Shown here one piece after another: positions 10,694 to 20,079 of a stretch of 64,000 bases of DNA. A model generated the notes under the pieces. The model searched no databases and was not told the origin of the DNA. It worked only from the letters and a program-made list of their open reading frames with translations. The first letter of the stretch is position 1; each line of letters begins with the position of its first letter. This DNA is from Winogradskya consettensis. GTDB lineage: Bacteria; Actinomycetota; Actinomycetes; Mycobacteriales; Micromonosporaceae. The position numbers and the translations under genes were made by a program. The stretch spans positions 1-64,000 of the forward strand of contig NZ_BOQP01000027.1 of the NCBI RefSeq assembly GCF_018332715.1, written 5' to 3'.

Positions 10694-12310
10694 TCACCAG
10701 GCGCCGAGCGCGAGCCGTCCGCCGACCTTGTCGAGGTCGAGGGTGCCGCCGTTGTAGAAGGTGCCTGCTGAGGTGAGTCCGTTGCGGAAGACGTTGAGTT
10801 GCCAGTCGCCGGCGGGCTTCTGGTAGGCCATGACGATGTCGGCGCTGCCGTCACCGTCCACATCGGCCGCGTCGACCCGGTTGCCGACGTTGCTCAGCGA
10901 GAAACTGCTGTCGGCGTCGTAGTCGGTGGTGCGGCTGAACGCGGTGCCGGTCGAGGTCCAGCGGTAGATGTGCATGGTGCCGTTGTTGTTGTCGTACGCG
11001 AGGGCGGGTTCGGCCTTGCCGTCGCCGTTGAAGTCGGCGACGACGAGGCGGCCGGCGGCGTTGTCGAGGTTGAGGCTGCCGCCGTTGTAGAAGATGCCGG
11101 CGGAGGTGACTGCGCTGCGGAAGACGTTGAGCTGCCACTTGCCGTCGTTGTTCTGGTGGGCGGTGACGATGTCGTCGTCGCCGTCCCCGTCGATGTCGCC
11201 GGAGTCGACCCGGTCGCCGACCGCGGCGAGGGCAAAACTGGTCGACTCGTATTCGGTGGTGCGCTGGAAGGACGATCCGGTCGACAGCCAGCGGTAGATG
11301 TAGGTGTTGGAGCCTCCCTTGTCGTAGAGCAGGGCGGGTTCGGCTTTGCCGTCGCCGTTCCAGTCGCCGACGACGAGGCGTCCGCCGGCCTTGTCGAGGT
11401 TGAGGGTGCCGCCGTCGTACCAGATGCCGGCTGAAGTGACCCCGCCGCGGAACACATTCATCTGCCACTGACCATCGGGCTTCTGGTACGCGGTGACGAG
11501 GTCATCGACGCCGTCACCGTCGACATCACCGGATGCCATCCGGTCGCCGACGCTGGGGGCGTTGTAGCTGTTCCCGACGTACTCGGTCGTGCGGGCGAAG
11601 GCCGAGCCGTTCGACGTCCAGCGGAACAGGTGCGTGGAGCCGCCGCCGTTGTCGTACATCAGGGCCGGTGCTGATTGGGACTTGTCCACAATGGTGTTGA
11701 CGCGGACCGGTGTGTAGCGCGCCGCGTTCGACTGGCTCCACGTGTCCCGGATCGTGTTGCGTGTGCCGGTCTGCTCGATCACCTCCGGCTGGGTGTGTGC
11801 CGAGTCCGCCCAGCGGACGAACAGTGCGACGTGGTCGTCGGGCCGCAGCAGCGCGTCGCCGGGCTTCAGTGCCGAGCGGGCGATCTCCGTGGTGACGAGG
11901 TAGAGGTTGCCGGTCCAGTAGTCGCTGCCTTCGCCGCCGAGACCCCAGGCCATCGACACGAACCCGGAGCAGTCGGTGCGGTAGTCGCCCAGGCTGTTGC
12001 GGTAGCAGTTCTCCTGGCTGTAGGGGACGCCGACGTCGAGCCAGGTCTGCGCCCGGGCGAGGACCTGCTCACGGGTCAGATGCAGGGCCGGCCCGTTGTC
12101 GTCGCACCCCGCGAAGCCCGCCTGCACCGTCGCGGCCCGAGCCGTCGGGTTCGGCGCCTCCTGCGTCGACACGCTCGGGTAGGAAGCCAGTGGCGGGTCG
12201 GACGGTGGATCCGCCGGGTCCGCGGATGCGGCGGTGGCGCCGCACATCAGGATCAGTGGCGCGGCCACCAGGACCGCCGCCCGTCGGCGCCAGGATATCG
12301 AAGTGTGCAT
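10694..12310 (-). CDS. Secreted NlpC/P60-like protein with FG-GAP/VCBS repeats
   Basis: I chose ATG 12310 (GAGGA just upstream; protein MHTSISWRRR) because a signal peptide follows directly, ending near ASA at residue 30; the product has 538 residues. Residues 75-200 look like an NlpC/P60-type amidase/peptidase, with Cys114 in DCSGFV and His160 in DDHVALF as probable catalytic pair. Residues 215-538 hold repeated FG-GAP/VCBS units (D-x-DGDG-x-DD calcium-loop motifs, with runs such as VGDWNGDGKAEPALLYD), which are also visible as near-repeats in the DNA. Such repeats form beta-propeller-like modules in extracellular proteins. Role outside the cell, perhaps on cell wall or a protein substrate, is inference. 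Confidence 0.88.
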   Translation of the reverse strand: MHTSISWRRRAAVLVAAPLILMCGATAASADPADPPSDPPLASYPSVSTQEAPNPTARAATVQAGFAGCDDNGPALHLTREQVLARAQTWLDVGVPYSQENCYRNSLGDYRTDCSGFVSMAWGLGGEGSDYWTGNLYLVTTEIARSALKPGDALLRPDDHVALFVRWADSAHTQPEVIEQTGTRNTIRDTWSQSNAARYTPVRVNTIVDKSQSAPALMYDNGGGSTHLFRWTSNGSAFARTTEYVGNSYNAPSVGDRMASGDVDGDGVDDLVTAYQKPDGQWQMNVFRGGVTSAGIWYDGGTLNLDKAGGRLVVGDWNGDGKAEPALLYDKGGSNTYIYRWLSTGSSFQRTTEYESTSFALAAVGDRVDSGDIDGDGDDDIVTAHQNNDGKWQLNVFRSAVTSAGIFYNGGSLNLDNAAGRLVVADFNGDGKAEPALAYDNNNGTMHIYRWTSTGTAFSRTTDYDADSSFSLSNVGNRVDAADVDGDGSADIVMAYQKPAGDWQLNVFRNGLTSAGTFYNGGTLDLDKVGGRLALGAW

Positions 12311-12464
12311 ATTCCTCAGTTCCTCCCCGTGGACCGGGCGGGGGTTCGCCCGGCCTCGCTGAGGGAGAGTCTGCGGAGGATGGCTACCGGCCCGCTGGAG
12401 GGCTGCAACCCGTACCGATCCCGTACTACGGTGATCCTCCGATCCGGATCTACGGGGGTAGCAA

Positions 12465-15400
12465 ATGGACGAATCGGGGATGACGGTTGGCGCCCTGGTA
12501 CGGGACACGCGAACCCGCCTGGGCCTGACCCAGGGCGATCTGGCGAAGCGGGCCGGCGTGAGTCTCGGCAGCGTCCGCGACCTGGAGCAGGGCCGGAGCA
12601 GCTCGCCACGGCCACGGCTGCTCGACGCGCTCGGCGGCGCGCTCGGGATGGGCCACCAGGACCTGAGCCGCCTGCGTCAGCTCGCCCGGCCTGCCCCGCT
12701 CGTACCGGCACCCACGAACGGCGGCCCATTGCGGATCTCCGTGCTCGGACCCCTCGGACTGACCCGGGCCGGGCAGGAGGTGAGCATCGGCGCCGGCCGG
12801 CACCGGATCGTGCTGGCCCGCCTCGCGATGACCCCGGACCGTCCCGTCGGCCGGGACGAATTGATCCACCTGCTGTGGGCGGACGACGCGCCGCCGTCCG
12901 CCGCGAACGTCCTGCAGACCCACGTGAGCCGGCTCCGGCGGCTGCTCACGCCGGGGATGGTGGAGCTGGCGCCCGGCGGCTACCGGCTGCAGGCCACCGC
13001 CGCCGAGCTCGACCTGGTCGCCTACAGGGAACGCCTCGCCGGCGGACGTGACCCGCAGGTTCCGCCGTCCGTGGCGTTCGACCTGGTCCACGACGCGCTG
13101 GAGATGTGGCACGGTGACGTCCCGGCCGCCGGCGTGCCCGAGCTGGAGGACGACCCGCTGGTCACCGAGCTGGCCGACGAACGGGTCGAGGCGGCGATCC
13201 GGCTGACCCGGCTCGGCGAGACACTGCACCGGGAACCGCAGGTGCTGCCGGTTCTGCGGCGGCTGGCACCCCGGCACCCGTACCACGAGTCGCTGCACGC
13301 ACGGCTGGTCGTCGCGCTCGCCGCCTCCGGTCAGCAGGCGGCGGCGCTCGAGGTGTACGACGAGGTCCGCGCCCGCCTCGCCGACGAGCTGGGCCTCGAC
13401 CCCGGTACGGAGCTGCGCGAGGCCCGGCAGGCGGTCCTGCGTACCCGTCCCGACGAGGTGCGGGCGCCGGTCGTCCGGCCCTGGCAGGCACCGGCGCCGC
13501 CCCTGGACTTCACCGGGCGTACGGCCGAACTGCACGACGTCGGCCGTGCCCTGCGCTACCCGTCCGGGCCGTCGGTCGTCTGTGTGATCTCCGGGATGGC
13601 GGGGGTCGGCAAGACCAGCCTCGCGTTGCAGGCGGCCCGGTCGGTCCGGCAGGACTTCCCGGACGGACAGATCCACCTCGACCTGCGCGGTGCGGACCGG
13701 CAACCGGTGGGTACGCCGTACGCCCTCGCGCGTCTCCTACGCGCTGCCGGCGTGCCCGGCCGGGCGGTCCCGGTCGACCCCGACGAGGCGGCCGCCCTCT
13801 GGCGCAGCACGGTCAGCGACCGGCGGCTGCTGGTGGTGCTGGACAACGCACGCAACGCGGCCCAGGTGCGTCCGCTGCTGCCCGGACCCGGTGGCAGCGC
13901 CGTCCTGATCACCAGCCGCAACCGCTGCGCCGAGCTGGACGGCGCGCACCTGGTCGAACTCGGCACCCTCAGCGTCACCGAGGCGCTCGGCATGCTGGGA
14001 GACCGCGCGGCCGACGACGCGACGAGTGCCGAGGCGCTGGTCGAGGCGTGCGGGCTGCTCCCGGTCGCGTTGCGGGTCATCGCCAGCCGCCTCAAGGACG
14101 GTCGCGTCGCGATGCACGACCTGCTGGACCGGCTCGCCGACAAACGGTCGCGGCTGGCCCGGTTCAGCATCGGCGACATCGGCGTCCAGGCCAGCTTCGA
14201 GTTGAGCTATCAAGAGTTGAGTACGCCCGTCAGCAGCGTGTTCCGGGCAGGTGCTCTGATCCCTGGCGAGACGTTCCACCCCGCCGCGGTTGCCGCGCTG
14301 GCCGGCGTCGGCGAGCAGGACGCCACCGCGGCGCTCCACGAGCTGACCGCCGAGAATCTGGTGCAGTGCACCGAATCCGGCCGTTTTCGCTATCACGACC
14401 TGCTGCGGCTCTACGCGGCTCAGCGGCCCGGGGACGATCGGGATCCGGCAGCCCTCGGCCCGCTGTTCGACTGGTACCTGGCCCGGACCGCCGCCGCGAT
14501 GCGCCTGGTGTACGCCGAGATGGTCCGGCTGCCGCTGGACATCCCCGCCGACCCGGCGGGCTTCACCGACGTGAACACCGCCACCGCCTGGCTGCACGAG
14601 GAACTCACCGGCCTTCTCGCGGCGATCGACCTGGCCGCGGCCGGTCCGCACCGGGCCCGCGCCTGGCAACTGGCCGACCAGTTACGCGGCTACTTCTTCG
14701 TGCACCGCGACGTCGTGTCGTGGCTCGGTTCCGGGCAGACCGGGCTGGCCGCGGCGCAGGCTGCCGGTGACGACCTGGCGCAGGCCGCGATGCACCAGAC
14801 GATCGGGCAGGCGTACTGGGCGGCGGGCGAGACCCAGCGGGCCGGCGAGGCGTACCGCGCGGGCGTCGACGCGGCCCGGCGCGGCGGCTGGCTCATCGGC
14901 GAGGCGTACCTCTTGCACAACCTCGGCCTGATCCGGCAGGAACTGGGCCAGCCCACCGAGGCCGAGCAGCTGTACCGCCAGGCCCTGGAGATCAGCGAAG
15001 GCCCCGAGTTCAGCCACATCCGCGCCGTCACGTTGAACGACCTCGGCGCGATGTGCAACGAGACCGGCCGCCTGACCGAGGCCGTGGTGCACTTCAAGGC
15101 CGCTCTCGCCCTCAACCGCGGCGCCGCCCGCCGCCGCTCGGCGGTCGTCAACCTGGGCAACCTGGGTATGGTGCTGCGCCTGCTGGAGGAGTTCGACACC
15201 GCCCGCGAACACCTGACCGCCGCCCTCGACTACCACCGGACGACCGGCGCGCTGAACGGCCAGATGGCCACCCTGGACGAACTGAGCCTGCTCTACCAGC
15301 AGCAGGCCGAGTGGTCCGCCGCGCTCTCGGCGGCCACCGAGGCCGTATCCATCGCCGTTCGCCTGCGTGACCTGCGCTCGGAGGCCGGGGTGCTGGCCAC

Positions 15401-15782
15401 CCTGGGGTTCGCCCTGCTCGGCGCGCGCGCGATCGAGGACGCGGCCGAACGCTTCACCCGCTGCCTCCAGCTCTGCCGGGACAACGGCTACCTGTACTTC
15501 GAGGTGCAGGCCGGGGTCGGCCTGGCCGAGGTCCGGCTGGCGTCCGGCGACCCCGCCGAGGCCCGAGTGGTGGCCGAGGCAGCCCTTGACCTGGCCGACC
15601 GCAAGAAATACCGCATCTTCCAGGGTGACGCCCGCCTGGCCCTGGCCCGCACAGCCATGACAACCGGAGATCTCGCACGAGCCGAGCGGCTGTGCAAAGA
15701 GGCCGCCACCCTCCACGAGGGCCTCCCGGCCCGCCTGCGAGCGGGCCGGGAACTACTACTCGCGGCCGCCTGGCGTCACTGA
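12465..15782 (+). CDS. AfsR-like regulator: XRE HTH + SARP + NB-ARC + TPR
   Basis: 1105 residues. An XRE-type helix-turn-helix (about 8-70, LGLTQGDLAKRAGVSLGSVRDLEQ) precedes the SARP winged helix (from 89, ISVLGPLGLTRAG) and bacterial transcriptional activation domain (to about 330). An NB-ARC ATPase follows, with P-loop GMAGVGKTS around residue 380 and VVLDN Walker B, and then C-terminal TPR repeats (about 750-1060). SARP-family proteins activate antibiotic clusters, so the PKS just upstream is the natural candidate target. The extra N-terminal XRE domain is less usual than the plain AfsR layout. A TTA codon at 14682 suggests bldA-tRNA dependence. It is divergent from the FG-GAP gene, sharing a 154-nt intergenic region. 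Confidence 0.92.
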   Translation: MDESGMTVGALVRDTRTRLGLTQGDLAKRAGVSLGSVRDLEQGRSSSPRPRLLDALGGALGMGHQDLSRLRQLARPAPLVPAPTNGGPLRISVLGPLGLTRAGQEVSIGAGRHRIVLARLAMTPDRPVGRDELIHLLWADDAPPSAANVLQTHVSRLRRLLTPGMVELAPGGYRLQATAAELDLVAYRERLAGGRDPQVPPSVAFDLVHDALEMWHGDVPAAGVPELEDDPLVTELADERVEAAIRLTRLGETLHREPQVLPVLRRLAPRHPYHESLHARLVVALAASGQQAAALEVYDEVRARLADELGLDPGTELREARQAVLRTRPDEVRAPVVRPWQAPAPPLDFTGRTAELHDVGRALRYPSGPSVVCVISGMAGVGKTSLALQAARSVRQDFPDGQIHLDLRGADRQPVGTPYALARLLRAAGVPGRAVPVDPDEAAALWRSTVSDRRLLVVLDNARNAAQVRPLLPGPGGSAVLITSRNRCAELDGAHLVELGTLSVTEALGMLGDRAADDATSAEALVEACGLLPVALRVIASRLKDGRVAMHDLLDRLADKRSRLARFSIGDIGVQASFELSYQELSTPVSSVFRAGALIPGETFHPAAVAALAGVGEQDATAALHELTAENLVQCTESGRFRYHDLLRLYAAQRPGDDRDPAALGPLFDWYLARTAAAMRLVYAEMVRLPLDIPADPAGFTDVNTATAWLHEELTGLLAAIDLAAAGPHRARAWQLADQLRGYFFVHRDVVSWLGSGQTGLAAAQAAGDDLAQAAMHQTIGQAYWAAGETQRAGEAYRAGVDAARRGGWLIGEAYLLHNLGLIRQELGQPTEAEQLYRQALEISEGPEFSHIRAVTLNDLGAMCNETGRLTEAVVHFKAALALNRGAARRRSAVVNLGNLGMVLRLLEEFDTAREHLTAALDYHRTTGALNGQMATLDELSLLYQQQAEWSAALSAATEAVSIAVRLRDLRSEAGVLATLGFALLGARAIEDAAERFTRCLQLCRDNGYLYFEVQAGVGLAEVRLASGDPAEARVVAEAALDLADRKKYRIFQGDARLALARTAMTTGDLARAERLCKEAATLHEGLPARLRAGRELLLAAAWRH

Positions 15783-15844
15783 TCTGATCGCTGCCGACAG
15801 ACCGTTCATCGACAAAAAACGACCGTTGTCAATTTTTTAACGAC

Positions 15845-15859
15845 GACGATTTAATCGTC
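15845..15859. terminator. AT-rich palindrome in a convergent intergenic region
   Basis: GACGATT-T-AATCGTC forms a perfect 7-bp palindrome, preceded by a TTTTTT tract (15833-15838) and an AAAAAA tract (15814-15819). The 243-nt region 15783-16025 lies between two convergent genes and is strikingly AT-rich for this window. A terminator is the simplest reading; a protein-binding site is possible. Confidence 0.4.
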
Positions 15860-16025
15860 AAAGGATATCAGGAACGCGGCATCAGGTGAATCGTGGAGCG
15901 AATGATCGAGCGATTCGATGACCAATGGCGGCGGGATCGAGACGGCACGGTAACCCGCACCTCTGATCGAGATGCGGGTTATCGCTCAGGCGTCTAGTCC
16001 AAATCTATTGCGATTTCCTGGTCTG

Positions 16026-16682
16026 CTATGCGACCGACCAGATATTGGTAGAAGTGAGCGTCGCGGTCATCGAGAAGACGTTGGTCGGGAACTGAACCTC
16101 TGCCTTTTCCGTGATTTGAGTTACATCGAGTACGATGCCTTCCGTGTACGTGCCCGCAGTGATGTAGTAGACCGGCGTTGCGTCGAAGTTCGCGTGAAGA
16201 TTCGGTTCTGCCTGCAGGGCGTACACCGGCTTGCCGGACATCCCGAGGCCGATCGAGGCCTGGCCCGGCGGAATGGGGTTCTGCTGGTAAATGTAGAGGA
16301 TTCCGTCCTGTGGCGGCGGGTTGTGCTGACCCTTGCCGGTCTCGAAGGTGTACGTGTCGTTGCTCGCGTTGTAGGTGAGATTGACCTGATCACCTCCGAC
16401 AGTCGGGGTGCTCCAGGTGTTGCTGGCTGAGGGGTCGGCCGGCCAGGTCTGGCCGACCTCGAACGACACCCCGGGAGCCGGCGTTCCGGTCTCGTCCCAC
16501 ATGAAACTCCAGTCGACCGTCCAGGTGAACTTCCCCTGGCTGGTCGGAGCAAGGGTCTTCTTGAGCCAGGCGGTCGACATCACTTTCGAGTTGCTGATGT
16601 TGGGGTTGTCCTGGTAGAGGCAGAAATCCAATTCCTGATCGGACTGGTTCGTGATGGCCAGCTCGTACGTTGTTCCCGGCAT
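16026..16682 (-). CDS. RhiA-like protein (rhizosphere-induced protein family)
   Basis: 218 residues without signal peptide or membrane segment. The pattern TYELAITNQS near the N terminus, FCLYQ, the central W-rich segment (WTVDWSFMWDETG) and the end region QFPTNVFSMTATL recall the RhiA family first seen in Rhizobium leguminosarum; I recognise this from memory of the family pattern and could not run a search. The biochemical role of the family is unknown. Start ATG 16682 (MPGTTYEL) has a GAGGGGAAAG site upstream. It is divergent from the LAL-type regulator at 16978 over a 295-nt region that holds no other gene and must carry both promoters, so that regulator may control it. Confidence 0.6.
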   Translation of the reverse strand: MPGTTYELAITNQSDQELDFCLYQDNPNISNSKVMSTAWLKKTLAPTSQGKFTWTVDWSFMWDETGTPAPGVSFEVGQTWPADPSASNTWSTPTVGGDQVNLTYNASNDTYTFETGKGQHNPPPQDGILYIYQQNPIPPGQASIGLGMSGKPVYALQAEPNLHANFDATPVYYITAGTYTEGIVLDVTQITEKAEVQFPTNVFSMTATLTSTNIWSVA

Positions 16683-16977
16683 GATTCTTTCCCCTCTTTT
16701 GGCGATCCTTGTGGATCTCCGTCGTTTTCGGTTGCCAGTACACCGTCTTTGTCAATCGGGTGAGGCCGCAACGTGCTCGGAGGGTGATAGATGGGGCGGT
16801 TCAACCGTGATCCGGAACGTGTTTCGGAGTAAAACCGCCTCGGTTGAGCGCGCGGACCCGCTGTCAACCGCTGTCGCCTTCTTGACAAATCACCAAACGG
16901 CAGCGAGGCCATGCTGCGCGCCGCAAGATCATCGGTGCGGCCTGCAGTTCCGTCACCGTAGAAGAGGGACATTCACC

Positions 16978-19719
16978 ATGAGCATCAGTCAGGATCGGCG
17001 CCCTGTAGTCGTCATGGATATGCCCGCACCGACCCGGTTCGCCGTGCTCGGGCCCCTGGTCGTCGAGCGGGTTGGGTCGGCGAATGTGGGCGGGCGGCAA
17101 CGGGCGCTGCTGGACGCGTTGCTGGTCGATCTCGGCCAGATCGTCAGTGTTCCGCGCCTCACGCGGTGGATCTGGCCCGAGGCTGCGCCGACGAATCCGC
17201 GTAACGCCGTTCAGGTCCTCGTCGGACGGCTTCGGCAGCAACTCGGGCTGGGTATCCGCATGGCGGAGACTCCCGCGCTCATCACCGACGGAGCGGGATA
17301 TCGGCTCGTGCTCGATGAGAATTGCTGCGACCTGCTCCGCTTTGAGCGGTTGGTTCGCGATGCCTGCCGCACGGCGGATCAGGCCGTGCGGGCGGCGCTG
17401 GTCGCAGAGGCGATGGGGTTGTGGCGAGGCCGGCCCTTTGACGGGATGTTGTCCCCGGCTGGTGACGCGGCGGTGACCGCGGCTCGGCAGCGGGTGCAGC
17501 GGCTCTACACCGATATGGAGCGCCTCGACGTCGCCGCGACGACGATCCCTTTTCAGGGCCGGGCGGTTCCCCTTCGCGGCAAACTGCGAATTCCTCAGGT
17601 ACGCCCAGATGCCGCACTCCGTCCTAGGGTTACCGCCGCCTTGGCGGGCTGTGCCGAACTCGGCCAAGCCGTGCTTGTCCGGGCGCCGGCAGGTTTCGGC
17701 AAGTCCACGGCCTTGGCGCAATGGGCTGCTACCCGGCCGGCGGGTTCGGTGGGGTGGGTGTCGCTCGACGATGGTGACAACGACCCGTCGCGCCTCTGGT
17801 TGCACGTGGCACATGCACTCGGTGTGGGCGATGTCCCCGGCACCCAGCCCGGCAGCAGGCAGTTCCTCGACGCGATGCTCGATGGATTGGAGGCCGGCTG
17901 CGGGACGCGGTGGCTGGTGCTCGATGATTATCACCGCGTGACGAACCCTGACATTCACGCCGACTTGGCCCAGGTGCTCGATCTGCTGCCCGCGACGGTC
18001 GGCATGGTCATCGCGTCGCGTGGCGAGCCGGGGTTACCGCTCGCCAGGCTGCGGGCCAGCCGCCGGTTGCGAGAGGTCGGCATCGATCTGCTCCGTTTCA
18101 CCGCGCCGGAAGCCCTTGAACTGCTTGACCGAGGGTTCGGTGTGGATGCCACCGACAGCCGGGTGGCCCGGTCCGCCGATCGCGCGGACGGCTGGGCGGT
18201 GGGCCTCTGCCTGCTCGGGCTGGCTCTGCGGGACCGGGCGCCGGGTGAGGTCTCCGAGCCGGCGTTCGACTGCCAGAGCGAGTTTCTCGGCTATCTGGAC
18301 ACGGAGGTCCTGGACCGGCTCCCGCCTCGCATCCTGTCCTTTCTGCTTGCCACCTGTGTGCTCGACCGTCTTGCCGCTCCGCTCTGTGACGCGGTCGCGG
18401 CCATCGACGACGGTGCAGCCCTGCTCGATCAGTTGCGGCGGCTCAACCTGTTCGTCATCGACGTCAACCGGGATGCAGGCTGGTTCCGCTATCACCACGT
18501 GTTCGCGTCCGCCTTGCGTGCCCGGCTGGAACGTGACAATTCGGCGTTGATCCCGGTGCTGCACCGGCGTGCGTCGAGCTGGTACGCCGCGCATGGCCAT
18601 CCGGACGACGCGATCTCCCACGCCTTCGCGGGCGGCGATAACGCATCCGCCGTACGTCTCGTCTCCGGGGAGTTCGCGAACCGGTACCGGGCCGGTCACG
18701 TTGTCACCCTCGCCGCCTGGCTGCGTGCCCTGCCCGATGAAGCGGCTGTGGTGGATCCCGGTCTCGCCCTCGGAGCGGTCCTGTTGTTCCACGAGGTCGG
18801 CGATCTACGCGAACGGGAACGCTGGCAGCGCAACGAAGCCGCGCACGGTGCCGATGTGATGCCCATCGAGGACCGCGAGAAGTGGCACTTGCTCAACCGT
18901 ACGGTCAGGCGGCTCGAGACCGGTGACGTTCACGGGGCGGTCCGTGACGGTCAGGCGGCGCTGGCACTCGGCGCCCCCGGGGGCTTCGCCGACACCGCGT
19001 GGTGGCTGACCGCATGTCGCAGCATGCTGGCCCGGGCTCTGTTCTTTTCCCGGCGGCTCCCGGAGGCGCGCAAGCAACTCGTCGACGCCGGACGTAACCG
19101 AAGCGAACACTTCACGCACCGAGTGACCCTGCCGGCGCTGCGCGGCCTGATCGCCGGAATGCTCGGTGAGCACGAGGAGGCTGCCGCGCTGTCGGGTGAG
19201 GCGCAGGAGCTGCTCGATCGGCTGCAGACATCCGGGGTCTTCCGGCTCACTACAGAGGCACGCCTGCTCACCGCCGTGCTGAGCCTGGAGCGAAACGACC
19301 CCGCGAACGCCCGGCATATCCTGGCCCGGATCGTCGAGAGCCCGGCCTGGCCCCACCCCGATCTGCCCGTGCAGGCCCTCGTCGTCGGATTGCTCTGCCG
19401 AGCAGAGCATGCGCTCGGCAACGACGGACCAGCCCGTAGATGGCTCGCCGAGCTGGCAGCGACGCTGCAAGCCTGCCATGGAGCGGAGCTGCTGACTTCT
19501 CTGCACGCAGAGCTTGAGAAGCTCCTTGGCCCGGCCCTGACCGCCGGTGATCCGCTGACCGAACGGGAGCGATCCGTGCTCCGCCTGCTCCGGGGGACCC
19601 TTACCCTCCCGGAAATCGCGAACGAGCTGTGGGTCTCGCCGAACACGGTGAAGACCCATGTTCGCGCGATCTACCGCAAGCTGGAGGTAACTAGCCGCAG
19701 CGAGTTGCGGGACAGATGA
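16978..19719 (+). CDS. Hybrid regulator: SARP-like winged helix/BTAD + MalT-type ATPase + LuxR HTH
   Basis: ATG 16978 (MSISQDRRP) is chosen over in-frame upstream codons because of a GAGGG site and because homology begins right after it. The 913-residue product starts with a SARP-like winged helix (FAVLGPLVVERVG, about 20-120) and a short BTAD-like segment to about 190. A large STAND ATPase of MalT/LAL type follows (P-loop RAPAGFGKSTAL near 240, VLDDYHRV Walker B), then helical repeats and a C-terminal LuxR HTH (LTERERSVLRLL...SPNTVKTHVRAIYRKL). So DNA-binding domains sit at both ends. A TTA codon is present at 18034. Likely targets are the adjacent RhiA-like gene or the PKS cluster; neither is shown by the sequence. 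Confidence 0.88.
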   Translation: MSISQDRRPVVVMDMPAPTRFAVLGPLVVERVGSANVGGRQRALLDALLVDLGQIVSVPRLTRWIWPEAAPTNPRNAVQVLVGRLRQQLGLGIRMAETPALITDGAGYRLVLDENCCDLLRFERLVRDACRTADQAVRAALVAEAMGLWRGRPFDGMLSPAGDAAVTAARQRVQRLYTDMERLDVAATTIPFQGRAVPLRGKLRIPQVRPDAALRPRVTAALAGCAELGQAVLVRAPAGFGKSTALAQWAATRPAGSVGWVSLDDGDNDPSRLWLHVAHALGVGDVPGTQPGSRQFLDAMLDGLEAGCGTRWLVLDDYHRVTNPDIHADLAQVLDLLPATVGMVIASRGEPGLPLARLRASRRLREVGIDLLRFTAPEALELLDRGFGVDATDSRVARSADRADGWAVGLCLLGLALRDRAPGEVSEPAFDCQSEFLGYLDTEVLDRLPPRILSFLLATCVLDRLAAPLCDAVAAIDDGAALLDQLRRLNLFVIDVNRDAGWFRYHHVFASALRARLERDNSALIPVLHRRASSWYAAHGHPDDAISHAFAGGDNASAVRLVSGEFANRYRAGHVVTLAAWLRALPDEAAVVDPGLALGAVLLFHEVGDLRERERWQRNEAAHGADVMPIEDREKWHLLNRTVRRLETGDVHGAVRDGQAALALGAPGGFADTAWWLTACRSMLARALFFSRRLPEARKQLVDAGRNRSEHFTHRVTLPALRGLIAGMLGEHEEAAALSGEAQELLDRLQTSGVFRLTTEARLLTAVLSLERNDPANARHILARIVESPAWPHPDLPVQALVVGLLCRAEHALGNDGPARRWLAELAATLQACHGAELLTSLHAELEKLLGPALTAGDPLTERERSVLRLLRGTLTLPEIANELWVSPNTVKTHVRAIYRKLEVTSRSELRDR

Positions 19720-20057
19720 TGCCTGCTGGTGCTGACGGGGTTGCACACGAGGAGGCGCTCGGCGCGGAGTGTGCACGGGCGGGTCGTACGCGGGATCCGT
19801 TGTCGCTGGTGCTGTTCGACATCGACCATTTACGGCGGTGGGGAGTTCGCGGTGCTGTAGCCGCGGACAGCGCCGCAGGACGCGTGCGCGAGGCGATCGC
19901 GGAAGCGGTGATGGAGCTCGGAACGGCGACGGTATCGGTCGGGGTCGCTGCCAGTCCGGTGCATGCCCCGTCCGCGGAGGACCTGGTGCTCGCCACGGAC
20001 CGGCTGCTCTACGACAGCACGGCTGCGCCTACTAACGCATCACCGTCAGCGCGATGA
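19716..20057 (+). pseudogene. Decayed GGDEF-domain gene
   Basis: The frame starting at 19716 begins like the start of a diguanylate cyclase domain (DPLSLVLFDIDHL) and ends like the end of one (ATVSVGVAASPVH, LATDRLLYD). Between them about 35 residues are missing. The signature itself survives out of frame: codons from 19831 read YGGGEFAVL and then hit TAG at 19858. An internal deletion and frameshift therefore destroyed the active site. It overlaps the stop of the preceding regulator (ATGA), so it may once have been co-transcribed. Confidence 0.75.
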
Positions 20058-20079
20058 CCCACCTCGTCGACGAAACGCC

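Noticed and set aside
10700-11640. Tandem DNA repeats, first considered as an RNA or CRISPR-like array
   Set aside because: Units are protein-coding, spaced by about 340 bases, and translate as FG-GAP/VCBS repeats in frame.
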